64,000 nt of DNA, taken from the NCBI RefSeq assembly GCF_000725485.1, contig NZ_JOAG01000015.1:370986-434985 (forward strand). Reading direction: 5' to 3'. The notes below the pieces were generated by a model that was not told where the DNA came from, ran no database searches, and worked only from the letters and a program-made list of their open reading frames with translations. Below, in pieces: positions 58,858 to 64,000 of this stretch. Both the position numbers and the translations under genes were made by a program. The stretch's first letter is position 1; each line of letters starts with the position of its first letter. This stretch comes from Nonomuraea candida (GTDB lineage Bacteria; Actinomycetota; Actinomycetes; Streptosporangiales; Streptosporangiaceae).

Positions 58858-60132
58858 GCGTGAGCGGCCCGGACCGGACGCTGTCGGCGACGGGCCTGAC
58901 CAAGCGGTTCGGCAGCCGCACGGCCGTCTCGGACCTCTCCTTCGAGGTGCGCGCCGGCCGGGTCTTCGGGCTCCTCGGGCCGAACGGGACCGGCAAGACC
59001 ACCACCGTACGCCTGCTGACCGGCATGCTCACCCCCACCCGCGGCTCGGTGACCCTGTTCGGCCAAGCGCTAGAAGCTGTCGGTCGGCCGGGCCGTGCTG
59101 CACGAGCCCGACCTCCTCTTCCTGGACGAGCCGACCGCCGGGCTCGACCCCGAGGCGGCGATCGACCTGATCGGCTACGTCCGCGAGATGGTCAGGACCG
59201 CGCGGACCACCGTCGTCATCTGCACCCACCAGCTCCACGGCCTGGAGACGCTCTGCGACGACGTCGGCATCCTCGACCAGGGGCGCCTCGTCGTCACCGG
59301 CGAGGTCCAGGCCGTGTTGCGCCGGCGCTGGCCGGAGCACCGCTACCTGCTGGAGGTCGAGGGCGACCCCGCCTCGGCCCGCGAGGTCATCGCGCCCCTC
59401 GTCATCGTGCCGCTGGTCTTCGTCGTCCTCATCCCGGGGGCGGTGCTCCTGCTGGGGAGCAGCCCCGCGCTCCTGACGACGACGGTCGCCGGGCTGTCGG
59501 GGTTCATCGAGAACCTGCCGGTGCACGCCCTGCCGGCCGGCTACTCCGCCGAGCAGCTCACCGTGTACGCGATCATCGTCTACTTCATGGCGCCACTCTT
59601 CCTGCTGATCCCGGTGATGGTGGCGAGCCTCACCGCCAGTTCCAGCTTCGTCGGCGAGAAGGAGCGCGGGACCATCGAGGGGCTGCTCTACACGCCGCTC
59701 ACCGACCGCGAGCTGGTGCTGGGCAAGGTGCTCGCCTCCGTGATCCCCGCCGTCCTGCTCACCTGGGCGTCCTTCCTGGTGTACGCCGTGCTGGTCAACG
59801 CTCTCGGGGCGCCGCTGATGGGCGGCGTCTTCTTCCCCACCTGGGCCTGGGCGATCGTCATCGTGGCGCTGGCGCCGCTGGTGGCGTTCCTGGCGACGTG
59901 CCTGATCGTGGCGATCTCCGGGCGGTCCACCACCATGCAGGGCGCTCAGGGCTCGGTGGTCCTCATCGTCCTGCCCGTGCTGGCGCTGATCGCGGGCCAG
60001 TCGACCGGGCTCATGCTGTTCGACGCCCGGATCGCGAGCGTCGCCGCCGTCACGCTCCTCGTGATCGACGTCGCGGTCTTCCGCACGGTGGCGGGACGGT
60101 TCCGCCGCGAGCCCATCATCACCCGCCTGTAG
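58854..60132 (+). pseudogene. ABC transporter (ATPase and permease) wrecked by two deletions
   Basis: The ATPase starts well (ATG 58854; Walker [11 protein letters not shown]) to SVTLFGQAL at about 59071. It then jumps, out of frame, to [20 protein letters not shown] (Walker B) at 59074; about 90 residues with the Q-loop and signature are missing. The H-loop (ICTHQLHG) follows. At about 59390 the ATPase tail passes in frame into [13 protein letters not shown], the first helix of an ABC-2 permease whose N-terminus is lost, then on to 60132 with five or so helices. No working transporter can be made, though the 3' frame from GTG 59095 is open for 345 codons. Confidence 0.8.
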
Positions 60133-60295
60133 CTCCCCTCCGCCGGTCCTGCCGGCCGGCGGAGGGCGGTGAGCGGGACGGGGATGACGGGCCGGGGGCC
60201 GCCGGTCGCCGCCGAAGAGGGCGGGAAACCGTCGTGGGCAGGTTGTCCGGGGGGCTCACCCCGGGTTCCCGGATGACCGGCCCGAGCCGCGGCCC

Positions 60296-60904
60296 TTACC
60301 GAGCGGGCTGGGGATCCGGCGTGTCCGCGGGGTCGGGCTGCGGCGCGGGCTCGGGCTCGTCGCCCGCCTCCAGGCCGCTGGGCGCGATCTTGACTTCAGG
60401 GGAACCGTGCAGGTTCCACACGTAGTCGTCCAGGCCGTCGTCGTTGATGTTGTAGACGACCTTCCCGTCGCCGGTCCATTCGTACTGGCTGGTGCTGGTC
60501 ACGTAGCTGGTCGTGCAGGTCTCGGAGCCCTCGTCCTCCCCGTTGAGGGCGCCGGTGATGTCGCACCACTGGCCGGCGATGACCTTGTCGTTGCGCTCGA
60601 GGCGCGCCTGGATCGAGAACTTGTCGAACCTCTTGCCCAGGTCGGCGCTCGACGTCGCCTTCCACTTGATCTGGACGCGCCCTCTCCGGGTGTTGCCGTC
60701 CTTGTAGATGCAGGACCGTCCCCAGGCTCTGACGTCGGGCTTGCCCGGCAGGCTGAAGTCCCTGGTGCTCCACTGCGCGTCGCAGGTCCATCCGGCCGCC
60801 TGCGCCGGCGACGACACCAGCAGCGGCGTGGCGAACGCGACCGCGGCGGCCACCGCCGCGCACGCCGACCGGGTGACTCTGGCTCGAATGCTGACCGATG
60901 ACAT
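60296..60904 (-). CDS. Secreted protein, unknown function
   Basis: 202 residues. Signal peptide 1-37 (SSPAQAAG). The mature domain has six cysteines (CDAQW, SCIYKD, WCDITG, ETCTTS among them) and many short strands, and ends in an acidic Pro/Asp/Glu tail ([17 protein letters not shown]). It looks like a small disulphide-stabilised extracellular protein. No family recognised. It is convergent with the broken ABC genes. Confidence 0.65.
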   Translation of the reverse strand: MSSVSIRARVTRSACAAVAAAVAFATPLLVSSPAQAAGWTCDAQWSTRDFSLPGKPDVRAWGRSCIYKDGNTRRGRVQIKWKATSSADLGKRFDKFSIQARLERNDKVIAGQWCDITGALNGEDEGSETCTTSYVTSTSQYEWTGDGKVVYNINDDGLDDYVWNLHGSPEVKIAPSGLEAGDEPEPAPQPDPADTPDPQPAR

Positions 60905-61031
60905 GAGGATCTCCGGATCTCAAGGGATGTTCGGGCAGTCGCCCGCGGTTGCCACGAGTCAGCCTGCAGGAGGGCGGCCGCAATGTCGTTGGGCCTGCCT
61001 GCACACTTGCTTGACACAGAATCCACACAGC

Positions 61032-61631
61032 TCAGCGGGGTGACGTCCGTTCCCGGTGGGCGCGCCAGGCGCGCTCCCATTGCCGGGTCAGGGCCGGGTA
61101 GACGACCAGGTACCGGAACGGCGCGATGGCGGCCAGGTAGAGGCGGCCGAACCGGCCGTTGGGCTTGACGAGGACGGCCATGCGCAGCTCGTGGTCGCCG
61201 TTCTCGCCCGGCACCCAGCCGAGGTGCATCACCGCGTGCACGGTCCCGTTCGCCAGCTCGCGCGCCGACTCCCGGTCCAGCTCGTAGACCGGTTCGAGGG
61301 GCAGGGCCGGGCTGTGCGGGCCGTGCGGGGCGGCGCGGAGGTCGTCCGGCAGGCGGTCGCGGAGCGAGGCGACCCGCGTGCCGAACCCGGCCGACGCCCC
61401 GTCCCAGCCGAAGATCGCGCCGAGCCGCCACCGGAGGGCGAACAGGAACCGGGCCGGCCCGTTCAGCGTCGCGGGCCCGCCGGCCGCCCGCGTGGCCGCG
61501 AGCATCGCCGGGAAGTCGCCGGGACCGGCTCCCGGCGTGCGGAACGACCACACGTCCTCGACCGAGAAGTCCCGCGTGAGCTCGTGGATGCGCCAGGGGA
61601 GGGACGTGTGCGCGGACGCGGGGAGCCTCAT
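61032..61631 (-). CDS. DUF2867-family protein
   Basis: 199 residues. It begins MRLPASAHTSLPWRIHELTR, with FSVEDVWSF, RWRLGAIFGWD, LRDRLPDDLR and MAVLVKPNGRFGRLYLAAI, the pattern of DUF2867 proteins found with oxidoreductases in actinomycetes. Possibly a lipid- or ligand-binding fold; function not established. The ATG overlaps the stop of the FAH-MBL fusion gene, so it is co-translated with it. Confidence 0.82.
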   Translation of the reverse strand: MRLPASAHTSLPWRIHELTRDFSVEDVWSFRTPGAGPGDFPAMLAATRAAGGPATLNGPARFLFALRWRLGAIFGWDGASAGFGTRVASLRDRLPDDLRAAPHGPHSPALPLEPVYELDRESARELANGTVHAVMHLGWVPGENGDHELRMAVLVKPNGRFGRLYLAAIAPFRYLVVYPALTRQWERAWRAHRERTSPR

Positions 61632-63553
61632 GACAGACCTGCCTCGGCCATCATGGCCAGCAGCGTGAGCTGGTCGAGGTCGGGGGTGGCGGCGGGGTCG
61701 AGCTCGCGGTAGCGGCGGTGGAGGTTGACCACGATCCGCTCGGCGTCCAGCCAGGTGGCGTACTCGTCCAGGTCGACCTTCTCGATCGCCTCGGTGAAGG
61801 ACAGGCCCTGGGCGTGGGCGGCGTCGGCCTGCTCGACCACGTGGGCGAGGTAGCCGCGTACCGCGCGGACGCCGTCGGGGTCGGTGACCGGGCCGTGGCC
61901 GGGGACGATCGTGGCCGCGCCGGTGGCGATCATCCGGTCGCAGGCGGCGATCCAGTTGGCGATCGGGCCGCGCCACACGATCGGGGTGCAGCCGACGAAC
62001 AGCAGGTCGCCCGCGAACAGCACGTCCGCGTCCGGCACGTGGACGACCGAGTCGGCGGCGGTGTGGGCCGGGCCGAGGTCCATCACGCGCACCTCGCGGC
62101 CGCCGACGTTCAGGACCAGCTCGCCTTCGTAGGAGCGGTCGGGCAGCCGCAGGCGGATGCCGCTGAAGTCGAAGGCGCCGAAGCGCTCCCGGAAGTACGG
62201 CGTCGCCGGGCCGACGTCCACGACCTGGGTGGCGGTCAGCATCTCCGGCGCCATCTCGTGCCGCATCTCGGCGTGCGTCGCCGCCGCGGCGATGATCTCG
62301 ACGGTCTCCCCCAGCAGCTGGTTGCCGTGGGTGTGGTCGCCGTTGGCGTGCGTGAGGACGGCGCGAGTGATCGGGTGCCGGTCGGTGACGGCGCGCATGG
62401 CGGCGAGCATCTCGGCCGTGAGCGGGAGGTCGAAGAGGGTGTCGACCAGCAGGGACGCGCCGTCGCCCGCGATGAGGCCGGCGTTGCTCCAGCCGTACCC
62501 GCCGTCGGGCAGCAGCCAGGCCCACACGCCCGCGCCGACCTCGTGCAGGCCGCGCGTGTAGGGCAGCCGCGACGGGGCGCGGTTGACGCGCGGGCGGGGC
62601 GGCCGGCGGTCGGGGTTGTGCCTGGGGGCCAGCCGGTACGGCGCCGCCGACGCGCGCACGGTCTGCCGGGTCGCGCCCAGCCCTTCGACGGCCAGCTCGA
62701 CGACGTCGCCGTCGCGCAGCCAGCCGGGGAAGGAGGCCGGGTCGGCGAGCGACAGGTGCTCGATGAGGCAGCAGCCGGGCACGGTGCCCGAGCCGAACAC
62801 GTCACCGGGCAGCAGGTCGACGCCGCGCGAGGCGTAGGAGACGACCTCGCCGAAGCTCCAGTCCATCGCGCCGGTACGGCCCGAGCCGATGGTGCGGCCG
62901 TTGACCTTGGCCTCGACGCGCAGGTCGAGCCGGCCGTCGCGGTGCGCCAGCTCGTCGGGGGTGACCAGGAACGGGCCGAGGGTGGTGGCGCCGTCCTTGC
63001 CCTTGGCCTGGCCGATCGCCAGCGGCGACTCGCGCAACTGCAGGTCGCGAGCCGACCAGTCGTTGTAGATGGTGTAGCCGATGATGTGCCGCTCGGCCTG
63101 CTCGGGGGTGAGGTCCCGGCCGCCGGGGCCGATGACCGCGGCGATCTCCAGCTCGAAGTCGAACCAGGCGCTGCCGGGCGAGACCGGCACGTCGTCGTAC
63201 GGGCCGACGATCGTCGCCGGGGAGGCGAAGTAGAAGGCGGGGATCTCGTACCAGACGTCCTTGAGCGTGCGGGGCGCGCCGGCGGCCTGCTGGCAGTTGC
63301 GCATGTGCTCCAGGAAGCACAGGCAGTCGCGGACGGAGGGCGGGCGCGGGATGGGCGCGCGCAGCCGGGCGCCGGCCAGCGGGACGGGACGCTCGCCCGA
63401 CGTCAGCGCGGCCTCCCCGGCCGCGCGCAGCTCGTCCGCGCCCCGGCTGATGAGCTCGATCAGGCCGGCACCCGGCGGGACGGGGTGGATCACGTTCTCG
63501 CCGAGCACGCCGGCGCGGTCGCCGGTGCCGGTCGCGTAGGTCACCCAACGCAT
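61628..63553 (-). CDS. Fusion of fumarylacetoacetate hydrolase-family and metallo-beta-lactamase-fold domains
   Basis: 641 residues. The N-terminal half (about 1-310) is a FAH-family domain: FDFELEIAAVIG gives the metal-binding ExE near 133, and YNDWSARDLQLRE is typical. The C-terminal half (about 325-640) is an MBL-fold hydrolase with LTHANGDHTHGN near 401 (HxNxDH variant), MDLGPAHTAADSV, VLFAGDLLF and IVPGHGPVT. It may open a ring or cleave a beta-diketone or lactone in two steps. GAGGAGG precedes ATG 63553. The frame is uninterrupted, so it is a real fusion unless a sequencing error removed a stop. Confidence 0.88.
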   Translation of the reverse strand: MRWVTYATGTGDRAGVLGENVIHPVPPGAGLIELISRGADELRAAGEAALTSGERPVPLAGARLRAPIPRPPSVRDCLCFLEHMRNCQQAAGAPRTLKDVWYEIPAFYFASPATIVGPYDDVPVSPGSAWFDFELEIAAVIGPGGRDLTPEQAERHIIGYTIYNDWSARDLQLRESPLAIGQAKGKDGATTLGPFLVTPDELAHRDGRLDLRVEAKVNGRTIGSGRTGAMDWSFGEVVSYASRGVDLLPGDVFGSGTVPGCCLIEHLSLADPASFPGWLRDGDVVELAVEGLGATRQTVRASAAPYRLAPRHNPDRRPPRPRVNRAPSRLPYTRGLHEVGAGVWAWLLPDGGYGWSNAGLIAGDGASLLVDTLFDLPLTAEMLAAMRAVTDRHPITRAVLTHANGDHTHGNQLLGETVEIIAAAATHAEMRHEMAPEMLTATQVVDVGPATPYFRERFGAFDFSGIRLRLPDRSYEGELVLNVGGREVRVMDLGPAHTAADSVVHVPDADVLFAGDLLFVGCTPIVWRGPIANWIAACDRMIATGAATIVPGHGPVTDPDGVRAVRGYLAHVVEQADAAHAQGLSFTEAIEKVDLDEYATWLDAERIVVNLHRRYRELDPAATPDLDQLTLLAMMAEAGLS

Positions 63554-63569
63554 GGCGAACCTCCTCGCA

Positions 63570-63589
63570 TCTATGTTGGCTGACATAGA
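63570..63589. promoter_or_regulatory. Inverted repeat upstream of the FAH-MBL gene
   Basis: TCTATGT, TGGCTG, ACATAGA: 7-base perfect arms around 6 bases, 17 bases before the ATG and in an AT-richer patch. A probable operator for an unseen regulator. Confidence 0.6.
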
Positions 63590-63740
63590 ATATAGCGAAC
63601 AACACATGCTCTGCCTATCGGCATACCGGTTGGGGGCAGGGCCTCCGGGGCGCCGGACACGGCGGCGGAGACGGCCAGCGGCGCGCTGGTGATCGCCACG
63701 GAGGCGGGGTCGCAGTCGGTGCGGTCGGAGCTGCTGCGAA

Positions 63741-63992
63741 TTGCCGCAAACCCGGCTCGCATGCAATTCCTGGAAGAGAGCCGCACTCGAGCGCTCCCGG
63801 TGGTACGGCTGGGAAGTGTTGGACACCGGCAGCGAAACCAATTTCTGGAGCAATTTCGCCGACGCCGACGTCAACGTGACGCGCTTCGGGGAAGGCACCT
63901 GCGATTACCGCGTCTACACCTATCACGCGGCCGTCACCTCGGTGGTCAACCGCCTCTACACGTATAATAGGTCGAATGGCATCGGCTGCTGA
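63741..63992 (+). other. Possible small secreted-protein fragment
   Basis: The frame ends WSNFADADVNVTRFGEGTCD and NRSNGIGC before a TGA at 63990. Composition here is less GC-rich and looks like a mature extracellular domain with two cysteines, but there is no signal peptide or ribosome site; upstream the frame meets a stop at 63690. It may be the tail of a decayed gene. No family recognised. Confidence 0.3.
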
Positions 63993-64000
63993 GAGTTCAT

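Overview
The window is a stretch of high-GC chromosome with GTG starts, ATGA-overlapping operons and many small secreted proteins and one-component regulators. It fits a filamentous actinomycete (Actinomycetota). The genus cannot be fixed from the sequence; a Streptosporangiales-type organism is a guess.

Layout. (1) 1-7300: a TPR-protein tail, a carboxymuconolactone-decarboxylase-like gene plus an NmrA-type oxidoreductase, a GNAT acetyltransferase, a clpP3-clpP4 pair with a convergent PopR/ClgR-type regulator, a Tat-exported protein, and a graveyard of gene remnants (isochorismatase, MmyB-type regulator, sigma factor, SDR). (2) 7402-11068: a coupled operon for an ABC exporter and a NarL-type two-component system. 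(3) 11270-21291: secreted proteins (one SGNH hydrolase), a large LuxR/LAL regulator, a membrane protein divergent from an MmyB-type XRE regulator, and a flavin/iron-sulfur redox pair divergent from a TetR. (4) 21330-22464: remnants and a membrane protein. (5) 22623-48348: a hybrid NRPS/PKS gene cluster, almost all on the minus strand. (6) 48947-49571: a frameshifted SARP remnant and a small secreted protein. (7) 49937-64000: a SpoIIE phosphatase coupled to a CarH-like B12 protein, an MMPL exporter with a TetR and paired operators, a secreted tripeptidyl-aminopeptidase-like hydrolase, a GntR-ABC operon whose ABC part is broken by deletions, and a fused FAH/metallo-beta-lactamase protein with a DUF2867 gene.

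The cluster is the main interest. Ten genes (34495 down to 22623) are packed head to tail, nine of the junctions being overlaps or short gaps: KS-AT-ACP, class III aminotransferase, hotdog thioesterase, FabZ-like dehydratase, ketosynthase, a short ketosynthase-like (CLF-like) protein, an acyl-AMP-ligase-like protein, a free adenylation domain, a C-PCP didomain and a free PCP. Upstream on the same strand lie a C-A-PCP NRPS, a KS-AT-PCP protein and a C-A-PCP-TE protein fused to a complete MFS exporter. An MFS gene and an mbtH gene are on the plus strand. I infer an acyl or beta-amino-acyl starter made by the KS/DH/aminotransferase/ligase set and extended by NRPS steps, the last of which probably adds cysteine (inferred code DLYNMSLIW) before release by a thioesterase with a cysteine nucleophile and export by the fused MFS domain. 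Several active sites are altered: both AT domains have glycine instead of the serine, the FabZ-like glutamate is glutamine, and two C domains have changed HHxxxDG motifs. Five cluster genes also contain in-frame tandem repeats. I do not recognise the product.
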